8,081 nucleotides of DNA from Burkholderiaceae bacterium (GCA_022701965.1 JAKONL010000122.1:1-8081); one strand, 5' to 3'; numbered from the stretch's first letter, positions 1 through 8,027 are shown. Program-made: numbers and translations. Notes: generated by a model not told the origin, from the letters alone.

Positions 1-900
1 GTTGAATTCGAACAGGCCCTGGCGCACGTAGTCGCCGCGCAGCGCGGCGCGCACGTTCGGCGGCTGCGCATCGGCGGCGAGGGAAGCGAGACCCGCGCCG
101 GTCATCACGCGCGCGAGCTCCTGCACGTCGCCCTGCGAGTAGCCGCCGTCCACTCCCATGGTGTGGAGCTCCATGAGTTCGCGCGCGTAGTTCTCGTTGA
201 TGCGGCCGGCCGCGTTCTGCGCGTTGTCCAGGTAGCGCAGCATGGCCGGATGGCGCATCGTGGCGCCGAGCAGGTCGCGGAAGCGGCCGAGCGCGTGCGG
301 ACGGACCGCGCCGTCCTCGTAGTCGGCGACCAGCGCGCGGATGTTGTCCTTGCGGGCGTTGACGTTGAAGTGGTTCATCCAGAACCAGGTCATCTGCTCC
401 TGCAGCTGGTTGGGCGAATAGAGGGCCCGCAGCACGAAGCGCTGCTGCGTCTCGCGCAGCAGGCGCTGCAGCTGCTGCTGGTAGGCCTGGCGCGCCGCCT
501 TCTTCTGCTCCTCGTCCGGCATGACGTCGGCGGCCCTGCGCTGGGCGTCGAGGGACCTCGCCAGCTGCTCGAGCGGCACCTGCGAGATCGTCATTGCATC
601 GATCTGTGCCTGGGCCTCGGGCGGCAACCTGGCGGGCGTGGGATGCAGCTGGTCGCGCAACCAGGTCGGCAGGCCTTCGCGCGCGAGCAGCGCGGCGTCG
701 CCGGCATTCGCGCCCCAGCTCACGCGGTCCAGCCAGCGCAGCTGCGTCGCCGGATCGGCGGCGGCGGCGTCGGGTCTGGGGAGGAACGCGCCGGGGGTCG
801 TGCAGGCGGCCAGCAGCAGCGCCGATGCCAGCGCCAGCGCAGAAGCGACCGCCATCGGGACGCGGATCGCGCGTCGGGGAGTCGCGCCGAGGAAGTTCAT
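1..900 (-). CDS. DUF1800 family lipoprotein, N-terminal 300 residues (C-terminus outside window)
   Basis: Read on the minus strand, the frame is open from an ATG at 900 to the left edge, so the C-terminal part is missing. Residues 1-33 form a signal peptide: an Arg-rich n-region (RR at 9-10), a hydrophobic Ala/Leu stretch, and a lipobox L30-A31-A32-C33. This predicts a lipidated exported protein; Thr at +2 fits outer-membrane sorting. The mature part has DUF1800 hallmarks: a W-G-x-N-A-G-D-A segment near 62-68, an Arg/Gln-rich helix around 130-160, MTWFWMNHFNV at 170-180, and NENYARELMELHTMGVDGGY at 235-254 followed by a DVQELARVMTG helix. Family members are commonly around 500 residues and have no settled biochemical function; they are often encoded beside DUF1501 proteins, which here would lie left of the window. 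No good Shine-Dalgarno precedes the ATG. An alternative start at Met16 (853-855) would leave a shorter n-region, so the first ATG is preferred. The family assignment is firm; the function is unknown. Confidence 0.9.
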   Translation of the reverse strand, partial: MNFLGATPRRAIRVPMAVASALALASALLLAACTTPGAFLPRPDAAAADPATQLRWLDRVSWGANAGDAALLAREGLPTWLRDQLHPTPARLPPEAQAQIDAMTISQVPLEQLARSLDAQRRAADVMPDEEQKKAARQAYQQQLQRLLRETQQRFVLRALYSPNQLQEQMTWFWMNHFNVNARKDNIRALVADYEDGAVRPHALGRFRDLLGATMRHPAMLRYLDNAQNAAGRINENYARELMELHTMGVDGGYSQGDVQELARVMTGAGLASLAADAQPPNVRAALRGDYVRQGLFEFN

Positions 901-980
901 CGCCCGGTCCGGCTGGAGCTGTTCATGAAAGCTCAACCGTCGACGTGCGCGCCGCGTTGACCGGACTTTCACGCCATCGC

Positions 981-1005
981 GTAACGGCGCGCAAAGACGG
1001 GTAAA
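981..1005. promoter_or_regulatory. Three GTAAA-like half-sites at exact 10-bp spacing (OmpR/CpxR-type operator candidate)
   Basis: On the plus strand GTAAC (981-985), GCAAA (991-995) and GTAAA (1001-1005) sit exactly 10 bp apart, one helical turn. The last two are also part of a direct repeat, AAAGACG at 993-999 and 1003-1009. The right-hand pair differs by one base from GTAAA-N5-GTAAA, the CpxR consensus described in enterobacteria. The array lies 81-105 bp upstream of the DUF1800 lipoprotein start and just beyond the dsbA-like stop, so the lipoprotein gene is the likely target. The identity of the regulator is inference. The 901-1029 intergenic region shows no clear -10/-35 pair otherwise. 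Confidence 0.4.
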
Positions 1006-1029
1006 GACGTGCCCGGAGCGGCCGGCAGG

Positions 1030-1704
1030 TCAGGCCGTGGCAAGGGTCGGCGGCGCAGCGCCGGCGATCTGCCGCAGGGCACGCTCGAAGATTTCCACCG
1101 GTTGGCCGCCGGAGATGAGGTGCTGGTTGTTGATGATCACGGCCGGCACCGAATGGATGCCCGCGCCGGTGTAGAGCTCCTCGCGCTCGCGCACTTCGGC
1201 CGCGTAGTCGTCGCCCGACAGGATCTCCTGCGCACGAACCGCGTCGAGCCCGGCCTCGCCTGCGAGCCGGACCAGCAGGTCGTGGTCCGAGGGGTCCTGA
1301 CCGTCGGTGAAATACGCCTTGAACAGCGCCTTCTTCAGGGCCCGCTGCCTGGTCACGTCCTCGAGTTCGGCCCAGTGCAGGAGCCGGTGGGCGTCGAAGG
1401 TGTTGTAGATGCGGCTGCGCGCGCCGGTCGTGAAGGTGAAGCCCACCGACTCGCCGCGCTGGCGGATCGTCTCGCGCATCTGCAGCTGCTGTTCGAGCGT
1501 GGAGCCGTACTTCTCCTGGATATGCTCGGTGATGTTCTGGCCCTCGGCGGCCATGTTCGGATTGAGCTCGAAAGGCTGGAAACGCAGCTCGGCGTGGATG
1601 CCGGGCGCGACGTTCTGCAAGGCCGTCTCGAGCGCGCCCAGACCGATGGCGCACCACGGGCAGGAGACGTCGGACACGAAATCGATGGTGAGATGGGCGG
1701 TCAT
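1030..1704 (-). CDS. DsbA-family thiol oxidoreductase (FrnE-like)
   Basis: A 224-residue protein with a thioredoxin-fold DsbA signature. After the first beta strand (LTIDFVSDVS) comes the redox motif C15-P16-W17-C18. An inserted helical domain fills the middle (about 60-175). The cis-proline loop is S185-V186-P187, followed by the strand AVIINN and the closing segment GGQPVEIFERAL. This order and length match the cytoplasmic FrnE/polyketide-type DsbA proteins (Pfam DSBA), which catalyse disulfide exchange on unidentified substrates. There is no signal peptide or membrane segment, so it should act in the cytoplasm, unlike periplasmic DsbA. Some family relatives (2-hydroxychromene-2-carboxylate isomerases) lack the CxxC; here both cysteines are present, which supports redox activity. 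The ATG at 1704 is not preceded by a Shine-Dalgarno but sits directly behind a promoter-like sequence. It is followed on the same strand by the DUF1800 gene after 129 bp, far enough for separate transcription. Confidence 0.93.
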   Translation of the reverse strand: MTAHLTIDFVSDVSCPWCAIGLGALETALQNVAPGIHAELRFQPFELNPNMAAEGQNITEHIQEKYGSTLEQQLQMRETIRQRGESVGFTFTTGARSRIYNTFDAHRLLHWAELEDVTRQRALKKALFKAYFTDGQDPSDHDLLVRLAGEAGLDAVRAQEILSGDDYAAEVREREELYTGAGIHSVPAVIINNQHLISGGQPVEIFERALRQIAGAAPPTLATA

Positions 1705-1710
1705 GGTTTC

Positions 1711-1739
1711 ATCATGGCGCCGGAGGGCGCGGGTTTCAA
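1711..1739 (-). promoter_or_regulatory. Sigma70-like promoter for the dsbA-like gene
   Basis: On the minus strand, TTGAAA (1739-1734) is followed after exactly 17 bp by CATGAT (1716-1711, four of six matches to TATAAT), then six bases and the ATG at 1704. A start of transcription 6-7 bases past the -10 would fall at or next to the A of the start codon, so the transcript may be leaderless. This is prediction from spacing and consensus only. Confidence 0.4.
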
Positions 1740-1815
1740 CCTCGCGGACCCGCGTTTTTCGTCATCGGCGCCCGACCGACCGACTCGTCGCATGGGCCAT
1801 GCCGCCCGCCTAGGC

Positions 1816-2206
1816 CTACGCCATGGCGCCGAGCCGGACGTCGTCGAGCCCGCTGTGGAGCACGCCGAAATTCTTGAGGTGCCCGTCGCCGTTTCGCACC
1901 ATTGCGCTGAGTCGACCTGCTCGAAGAGGCGCGCGAGGCTCTCGCTGTCGACCTGGAGATAGCGCAGTCGTTCGGCGATGCGCTGGTCGCTGCCCTGGTA
2001 CTTGCGGTCCGACTGGATGTCCTTCATCGCGCGCAGGATGTCCGTGAGCGAGCCGACGGTGACGCCGTCGCCGCGTTCCAGCCGGTAGAGGACGTTGCGC
2101 GCCCGCCCGACCGGATCGCGATGTCGGTCGCCTTCAGCTTCGACTTCTTCCGTTGCAGCTTGACGGCTTCGCCGAGTTCGACGGGCAGCCTTGCTTTGTC
2201 CTTCAA
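1816..2206 (-). pseudogene. Decayed hipBA toxin-antitoxin remnant (HTH antitoxin joined to a fragment of HipA kinase)
   Basis: From a TTG at 2206 the minus strand reads an XRE-type N-terminus (LGEAVKLQRKKSKLKATDIA), a typical first half of a Cro/C1 helix-turn-helix. Around 2095-2115 the frame breaks, and the neighbouring frame continues the same domain (RARNVLYRLERGDGVTVGS, then LTDILRAM), so about one base has been lost in a G/C run. From about 2027 the text becomes HipA-like (SDRKYQGSDQRIAERLR, LARLFEQV). This skips the remaining antitoxin and the N-terminal half or more of the kinase. A second break near 1909-1914 moves to the frame reading AMVRNGDGHLKNFGVLH. Its NGDGHLKNF (1867-1893) corresponds to the HipA catalytic loop with the catalytic Asp and metal-binding Asn. 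The frame then stops at 1816-1818, just where the second metal-binding Asp (PMYD-type motif) should follow. An internal deletion, two frameshifts and loss of the C-terminus make a functional product very unlikely. HipA recognition is from family motifs and was not confirmed by alignment. Confidence 0.72.
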
Positions 2207-2216
2207 GAAGGACGAA

Positions 2217-2747
2217 TCAGCGATGCGACCAGAACGCCCTCTGCATCGCTACCGTCTCCTCGACGACCTCCGGCACCGGCCCGATCAGCTCGACCGGTTT
2301 CTGGCCATGGTCGAAGACGTAGCGCGCATCGACGCTCATCGTCGGGTTCTCGACATGGCTGCCGGTTTCAGCCAGCAACTGGGCCTCGGTCATGCCGAAT
2401 ACGACACGGCCGATGTGGGCCCAGTAGGCCGTGCCGGCGCACATGCAGCAGGGCTCGACAGCGGTGTAGAGCGTGCAGCCCCAGAGGAACTCGGGCGTGA
2501 AGTTGGTGGCCGCGACGCGCGCCAGCGTCGACTCGGCATGGTTGACGGTGTCGATATTGCACTGCTCGAGCAGCACCGTTTCCTGGTCGGGGCCGACCAG
2601 CACGGCACCGAACGGATGGCGGCCGAGCGCGACCGCGCGCCGGCCGACCTCGTTGGAGCGCCGCAGGTGGCGAATCATCTGCTCGCGGGTCGGTGGCAGG
2701 CCCTGCGGCGGGAAGACCGAGGATGGCGTCGGCGGCGTGTCGGGCAA
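2217..2747 (-). CDS. Zinc-dependent nucleoside deaminase (cytidine/deoxycytidylate deaminase superfamily, TadA/GuaD-like)
   Basis: The protein has 176 residues from the chosen start. It carries the complete deaminase zinc site: H70-A71-E72, with His as ligand and Glu as proton shuttle, and P99-C100-C101-M102-C103, with C100 and C103 as ligands. An HPFGAVLV strand lies at 44-51 and a conserved AYWAHIGRVVFG helix-strand follows the zinc site, so it should hydrolytically deaminate a nucleobase or nucleoside. The substrate cannot be fixed from motifs; guanine, cytosine or adenosine deaminase are all possible. The C-terminal part ending in a Trp-rich tail resembles GuaD-type enzymes rather than tRNA adenosine deaminase. 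The frame is open up to an ATG at 2807, but that would leave an Arg/Pro-rich 20-residue leader with no ribosome site. The TTG at 2747 has AGGAG six bases ahead and is preferred. The stop lies 10 bp before the hipB-like remnant on the same strand. Confidence 0.9.
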   Translation of the reverse strand: MPDTPPTPSSVFPPQGLPPTREQMIRHLRRSNEVGRRAVALGRHPFGAVLVGPDQETVLLEQCNIDTVNHAESTLARVAATNFTPEFLWGCTLYTAVEPCCMCAGTAYWAHIGRVVFGMTEAQLLAETGSHVENPTMSVDARYVFDHGQKPVELIGPVPEVVEETVAMQRAFWSHR

Positions 2748-2753
2748 GTGCTT

Positions 2754-2758
2754 CTCCT
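2754..2758 (-). promoter_or_regulatory. Strong Shine-Dalgarno deciding the TTG start of the deaminase
   Basis: The minus strand reads CCAGGAGAAGCAC directly before TTG (2747-2745). AGGAG at 2758-2754 is six bases from the start codon, an ideal distance. No comparable sequence precedes the more upstream ATG at 2807, so this site decides the annotation. It is the clearest Shine-Dalgarno among the gene starts in the window. Confidence 0.75.
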
Positions 2759-2793
2759 GGAGTCGTGGGGGTCGGGCGCCTGTGGGCTTTGGA

Positions 2794-2799
2794 TAGACT
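2794..2799 (+). promoter_or_regulatory. Possible -10 element of the glycosyltransferase gene in a 62-bp divergent promoter region
   Basis: The deaminase (start 2747, minus) and glycosyltransferase (start 2810, plus) diverge across 62 bp. In this GC-rich spacer TAGACT (2794-2799) is the best -10-like hexamer for the plus strand, 10 bases before the ATG. No matching -35 is visible, so the call is weak. Any promoter for the deaminase must lie in the same 62 bp or overlap the glycosyltransferase start. Confidence 0.25.
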
Positions 2800-2809
2800 G
2801 CCCGCATTC

Positions 2810-4054
2810 ATGCTACCGCCCGCCCACCCTGACCACGACGCGGCCGGCCCGCTGCATGGCGTTCCGCTGCCCGCCACCGCGTTCCGGCGCCTGCCGCGCG
2901 CCCTGCGGCGCACCGGCCCCCGGCATCTCCTGCATCTGCTCGGCCAGCCGCTCAAGCGCTGGCGCCTCGGGTTCGCCAATTCGAAGGCGTCGCGCCCCTA
3001 CCGGCGCGACCCGTCGAACGCGCTGCTGCCCGAGGACCGCGGCTGCATCGTGGCGGTCGGGGACTTCGGCGGCAAGACGGGCCTCTGCCGCGCCGCGAGC
3101 TACGAGGCCGCGAAGCTGCGGCTGCGGCATCCTGACCTGATCCTGCTGAGCCTCACGCCACCCGCGCCCGGCGAACGCCGCATCGACGGCGGCGACCTGC
3201 CCGCGCCGGTCTCCCGGCTGTACCTGCTGTGCCAGCCGAACCGGTACCGGCGCGCGCTCGCGATGTTCAGCCCGTCGCAGCTCGCGGGCGCCCATCGCAC
3301 CGGACTGTGGGCCTGGGAGAACGAGGTCTTCCCGGGCGCGTGGCGCTTCGCGCTGCGCCTCGTCGACGAGGTCTGGACGCCGTCGGCCTTTTCCCGCGCG
3401 GCCATCGCGGCCGCCTCGGCGCTACCGGTGGTCGTGGTGCCGCACCATGTCGAGGTCGATCGGGAGATTCCGGCGCTGCCGCGCACGCGGTTCGGCGTGC
3501 CGTCGGGCACCTTCCTCGGCATCGCGATCATGGACATCAAGGCCTGCCCCGAACGCAAGAATCCGTGGGCGCATGTCGAGGCCTGGCAGAAGGCGTTCGG
3601 CGACAGCGCCGGCCATGTGCTGCTGATCAAGGTGCGCTGCTCGAAGGCGACGCGCATCGTCGAGCGCGAGCTGCTGGAGATGATCGGCGCGGCCGGCAAC
3701 ATCCGCCTGGTGCGCGAGGATTTCGCGGATGCCGAGCAGGTCGCGTTCCAGCGCATGGCCGACGTGTACCTGTCGCTGCATCGCGCGGAAGCCTACGGCC
3801 TGAACATCCGCGAATTCCTGGAGATGGGCACGCCGGTGGTGGCGACGCACTGGTCCGCCAACACGGAATACGGCCCATCCTTCGCGCACTACCACGGCGT
3901 GCAGGCGGATCTCGTGCCGTACCGCGACTGGATGCATCACTATCCCGATGCCGGCTTTAGCTGGGCCGACGCCGATACCGACCATGCCGCGCGCCTGCTG
4001 CGGCAGGTCGCGGCGAACCGGCCGATTCAGAGCCGCTTGCCGAACGGCACCTGA
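2810..4054 (+). CDS. GT4-like (group 1) glycosyltransferase
   Basis: A 414-residue soluble protein with GT-B features. After a basic, poorly conserved N-terminus (1-75) comes a first Rossmann half opening with CIVAVGDFGGKTGLCRAAS (79-97), the Gly-rich donor/acceptor loop region. TGLWAWENEVFPGAW (164-178) plus VDEVWTPSAFSRAAI (185-199) resemble GT4 proteins of the GYWAWE...VDEIWVPS type. The second half contains ERKNPWAHVEAWQKAF (248-263). The nucleotide-sugar-binding EX7E motif is E327 to E335 within RAEAYGLNIREFLEMGTPVV. It should transfer a sugar from an activated donor to a glycan or lipid; donor and acceptor cannot be read. There is no signal peptide or membrane helix. It stands alone, with no polysaccharide cluster around it. 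The ATG at 2810 lacks a Shine-Dalgarno; an upstream in-frame ATG at 2693 would run deep into the deaminase gene and is not credible. Its 3' end overlaps the convergent rhomboid gene by 28 bp. Confidence 0.85.
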   Translation: MLPPAHPDHDAAGPLHGVPLPATAFRRLPRALRRTGPRHLLHLLGQPLKRWRLGFANSKASRPYRRDPSNALLPEDRGCIVAVGDFGGKTGLCRAASYEAAKLRLRHPDLILLSLTPPAPGERRIDGGDLPAPVSRLYLLCQPNRYRRALAMFSPSQLAGAHRTGLWAWENEVFPGAWRFALRLVDEVWTPSAFSRAAIAAASALPVVVVPHHVEVDREIPALPRTRFGVPSGTFLGIAIMDIKACPERKNPWAHVEAWQKAFGDSAGHVLLIKVRCSKATRIVERELLEMIGAAGNIRLVREDFADAEQVAFQRMADVYLSLHRAEAYGLNIREFLEMGTPVVATHWSANTEYGPSFAHYHGVQADLVPYRDWMHHYPDAGFSWADADTDHAARLLRQVAANRPIQSRLPNGT

Positions 4055-4620
4055 CCGCGCCAGTAGCGCAGCGTGAGCAGGCCCCCGGCGATGCCGCCGA
4101 GGTGCGCGAAATGCGCGACGCCGCTCATGCTGCCGGTCACGCCCAGCGTCAGCTCGATCACGCCGTAGATCACGACGAAGAGCCAGGCCGGCATCGGGAT
4201 CGGCGGGATCAGCGGCACGATGGTGCGCTTGGGGAACAGCATCGCGAAGCCGGCCAGCAGGCCGAACAGCCCGCCCGAGGCGCCGATGGTCGGCACGTTG
4301 CTGCCGCTCCATGCCGCCACCAGCAACTGCGCGAGGGCGCCGCACAGCACGCTGGCGAAGAAGAACGCCAGGAACCGCTTCGAGCCCCAGACGCGCTCGA
4401 GCTCGGCGCCGAACATGAAGATGCCGAACATGTTGAAGACCAGATGCGACAGCCCGCCGTGCAGGAAGGCGTAGCTCAGCACCTGCCACGGCATGAAGTT
4501 GCCCGAGCCCACGGGCCAGAGCGCGAAGGCGGCGATGCCGTCGACGCCCATCGACTGCAGGAAGAACACGATGACGCTGGTGAGGATCAGCGCCTGCGTG
4601 GCGGGTGGCATGGAGAACAT
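4027..4620 (-). CDS. Rhomboid family intramembrane serine protease
   Basis: A 197-residue integral membrane protein, close to the basic six-helix rhomboid length, with helices around 8-24, 46-72, 82-104, 110-130, 143-162 and 166-187. The active site is visible: G113-A114-S115-G116 holds the nucleophile (GxSG), and H173 in AHLGGIAGG is the general base. H59 and N63 in SHLVFNMFGIFMFG match the oxyanion-hole His/Asn spacing of GlpG (His150/Asn154). E75-R76-V77-W78-G79 follows the second helix, as is usual in loop 1 of the family. It should cleave transmembrane substrates within the inner membrane; the substrate is unknown. There is no cytoplasmic domain before or after the core. The ATG at 4620 lies 7 bp after the aroC stop on the same strand, so it is probably co-transcribed with aroC; a second in-frame ATG at 4611 is possible. 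The gene ends inside the 3' end of the glycosyltransferase on the other strand. Confidence 0.93.
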   Translation of the reverse strand: MFSMPPATQALILTSVIVFFLQSMGVDGIAAFALWPVGSGNFMPWQVLSYAFLHGGLSHLVFNMFGIFMFGAELERVWGSKRFLAFFFASVLCGALAQLLVAAWSGSNVPTIGASGGLFGLLAGFAMLFPKRTIVPLIPPIPMPAWLFVVIYGVIELTLGVTGSMSGVAHFAHLGGIAGGLLTLRYWRGQVPFGKRL

Positions 4621-4627
4621 GGGACTT

Positions 4628-5749
4628 TCAGAGGAAGGATGACTGCAGCGCGGTCTCCGGCGATGGAGCGCGGTCGGCGGCTTTCGTTCCCGCCTCGCCG
4701 CACTGCGCGCGCTGGCGCAGCGCATGCTCGATCACCACCAGCGCCAGCATCGCCTCGGCGATCGGCGTCGCCCGGATCCCGACGCACGGGTCGTGGCGGC
4801 CCTTGGTCACCACCTCGACCGGCTGGTTGTGCACGTCGATCGACTGGCGCGGACTGATGATCGAGCTGGTTGGCTTGATCGCGATGCTCACCTCCAGGTC
4901 CTGCCCCGTGCTGATGCCGCCGAGAACGCCGCCCGAGTTGTTCGTGAGGAATCCCTCTGGCGTGATCGAGTCGCCGTGCGTGGTGCCGCGCTGCGCCACA
5001 CTGGCGAAGCCGGCGCCGATCTCCACGCCCTTGACCGCGTTGATGCCCATCATCGCGAAGGCGATGTCGGCGTCGAGCTTGTCGAACAGCGGCTGGCCTA
5101 GGCCGACCGGCACGTTCGACGCCGTCACGCGGATGCGCGCGCCGCACGAGTCGCCGGCCTTGCGCAGCGCGTCCATGTAGCTCTCGAGCCGCGACACGTC
5201 GGCGACCGGCGCGAAGAACGGGTTCTCCGGCACATGGCTCCAGTCCTCGAACGGGATCTGCACCTCGCCGATCTGCGTCATGCAGCCGCGGAACGTCGTG
5301 CCGTAGCGTTCGGCCAGCCACTTCTTCGCCACGGCGCCGGCCGCCACCATCGGCGCGGTCAAACGCGCCGAAGACCGTCCGCCGCCGCGCGGATCACGGA
5401 TGCCGTACTTGCGGAAATAGGTGAAGTCGGCATGGCCGGGGCGGAACTGCTGCGCGATCTGGCCGTAGTCCTTGCTGCGCTGGTCGGTGTTCTGGATCAG
5501 CAGCGCGATCGGCGTGCCGGTGGTGACGCCTTCGTAGACGCCCGAGAGGATCTGCACCGTGTCGGGCTCGGCGCGCTGCGTGACATGGCGGCTGGTACCG
5601 GGGCGGCGTCGGTCGAGGTCGCCGTGGATGTCGGCTTCGCTCAGCGTCATGCCGGGCGGACAGCCGTCGATCACGCATCCGATCGCCGGGCCGTGCGATT
5701 CACCGAAGTTGGTGACCGCGAAGAGATTGCCGAAGGTGTTGCCGCTCAT
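4628..5749 (-). CDS. aroC: Chorismate synthase
   Basis: The last step of the shikimate pathway: it converts 5-enolpyruvylshikimate-3-phosphate to chorismate in the cytoplasm using reduced FMN. The 373-residue length is typical. The family signatures are all present: [18 protein letters not shown] (16-33, with catalytic H19), RRRPGTSRH (47-55), RPGHADFTY (103-111, with the second catalytic His, H106), RGGGRSSAR (121-129) for phosphate and flavin binding, GVLGGISTG (274-282), and RHDPC (318-322) near the C-terminus. The usual Glu after GRSSAR is Leu here (SSARLTAP), a variant I recall from Comamonadaceae relatives rather than a defect. The last 23 residues are a poorly conserved tail. The ATG at 5749 has no Shine-Dalgarno but sits eight bases behind a GATAAT hexamer. 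The rhomboid gene follows after 7 bp and nadE diverges 77 bp upstream. Confidence 0.98.
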   Translation of the reverse strand: MSGNTFGNLFAVTNFGESHGPAIGCVIDGCPPGMTLSEADIHGDLDRRRPGTSRHVTQRAEPDTVQILSGVYEGVTTGTPIALLIQNTDQRSKDYGQIAQQFRPGHADFTYFRKYGIRDPRGGGRSSARLTAPMVAAGAVAKKWLAERYGTTFRGCMTQIGEVQIPFEDWSHVPENPFFAPVADVSRLESYMDALRKAGDSCGARIRVTASNVPVGLGQPLFDKLDADIAFAMMGINAVKGVEIGAGFASVAQRGTTHGDSITPEGFLTNNSGGVLGGISTGQDLEVSIAIKPTSSIISPRQSIDVHNQPVEVVTKGRHDPCVGIRATPIAEAMLALVVIEHALRQRAQCGEAGTKAADRAPSPETALQSSFL

Positions 5750-5826
5750 GGCGCGGGATTATCCGCAAAAGCGGGAAAAGTCCCGGGCCGGAAGCCCCAC
5801 GCGATGGTGGACGCCAGAATACGCGC
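5750..5826. promoter_or_regulatory. Divergent aroC/nadE promoter region
   Basis: These 77 bp must hold promoters for both genes. For aroC, GATAAT (5763-5758, minus) is a five-of-six match to the -10 consensus, eight bases before the ATG; no good -35 is visible at 16-18 bp. For nadE, CAGAAT (5815-5820) lies six bases before its ATG and is a weaker -10 candidate. Between them are short inverted repeats: CGGGA-AAAG-TCCCG (5772-5785) and a CCGC-AAAA-GCGG hairpin just to its left. These could be a small operator or simply GC-rich symmetry. Confidence 0.4.
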
Positions 5827-7899
<2,073 letters not shown>

Positions 7900-7930
7900 T
7901 GCGCAGCCTCGCAAAGCTCAGTCACGGGTC

Positions 7931-7958
7931 GTGGAATCGTTTCACGAATCGTTTCACG
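7931..7958. repeat. Tandem 12-bp repeat containing two CG-centred operator-like palindromes
   Basis: GAATCGTTTCAC occurs twice back to back (7934-7945 and 7946-7957). Each copy contains GAATCGTTTC, an imperfect palindrome centred on CG in which eight of ten positions are symmetric (GAA-tCGt-TTC). This is the architecture of LacI/PurR-family operators. The repeat lies 35 bp after the nadE stop in a less GC-biased intergenic stretch, and a third related site is found at 8013-8026. The regulator is not in the window. Confidence 0.5.
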
Positions 7959-8012
7959 CCGTCGGCTCTTTCTGCGCCGTCACCCAGTGAAGCGATCAGT
8001 TCCACAGAACGC

Positions 8013-8026
8013 ATGTAACGTTTCAT
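8013..8026. promoter_or_regulatory. LacI-family-like operator just before a possible gene start
   Basis: ATGTAACGTTTCAT is a 14-bp palindrome centred on C8019-G8020 with a single mismatched pair (T8016/T8023). Its core GTAACGTTTC closely resembles the two GAATCGTTTC cores at 7934 and 7946; the centres are 69 and 81 bp apart. LacI-family operators typically have such a CG-centred AACGTT core. The site ends one base before the ATG at 8028, where a bound repressor would block transcription or initiation of a rightward gene. Confidence 0.5.
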
Positions 8027-8027
8027 C

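Noticed and set aside
163..960. Plus-strand 265-codon frame antisense to the DUF1800 gene
   Set aside because: Composition is shadow-like (Arg/Gln/Leu-rich) with no recognisable motif, while the minus strand encodes a clear DUF1800 protein with a signal peptide.
1743..1759. Possible intrinsic terminator on the plus strand: CGCG-GACC-CGCG followed by TTTTT
   Set aside because: The stem is only 4 bp and there is no plus-strand gene upstream for it to terminate.
1771..1787. Short (ACCG)n-like tandem repeat next to the hipBA remnant, considered as a deletion or target-site scar
   Set aside because: Three units of a 4-bp G/C motif are expected in DNA of this composition, and no matching copy is found on the other side of the remnant.
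1009..1962. Plus-strand 317-codon frame antisense to the dsbA-like gene
   Set aside because: The opposite strand has the CPWC oxidoreductase with normal codon usage; this frame has no recognisable domain and runs into the hipBA remnant.
2024..2206. Two coupled small genes with an ATGA overlap, or programmed frameshifting in the HTH region
   Set aside because: The downstream half of the HTH domain continues in another frame exactly at the break, and further lesions follow. Decay explains everything; no slippery heptamer was evident.
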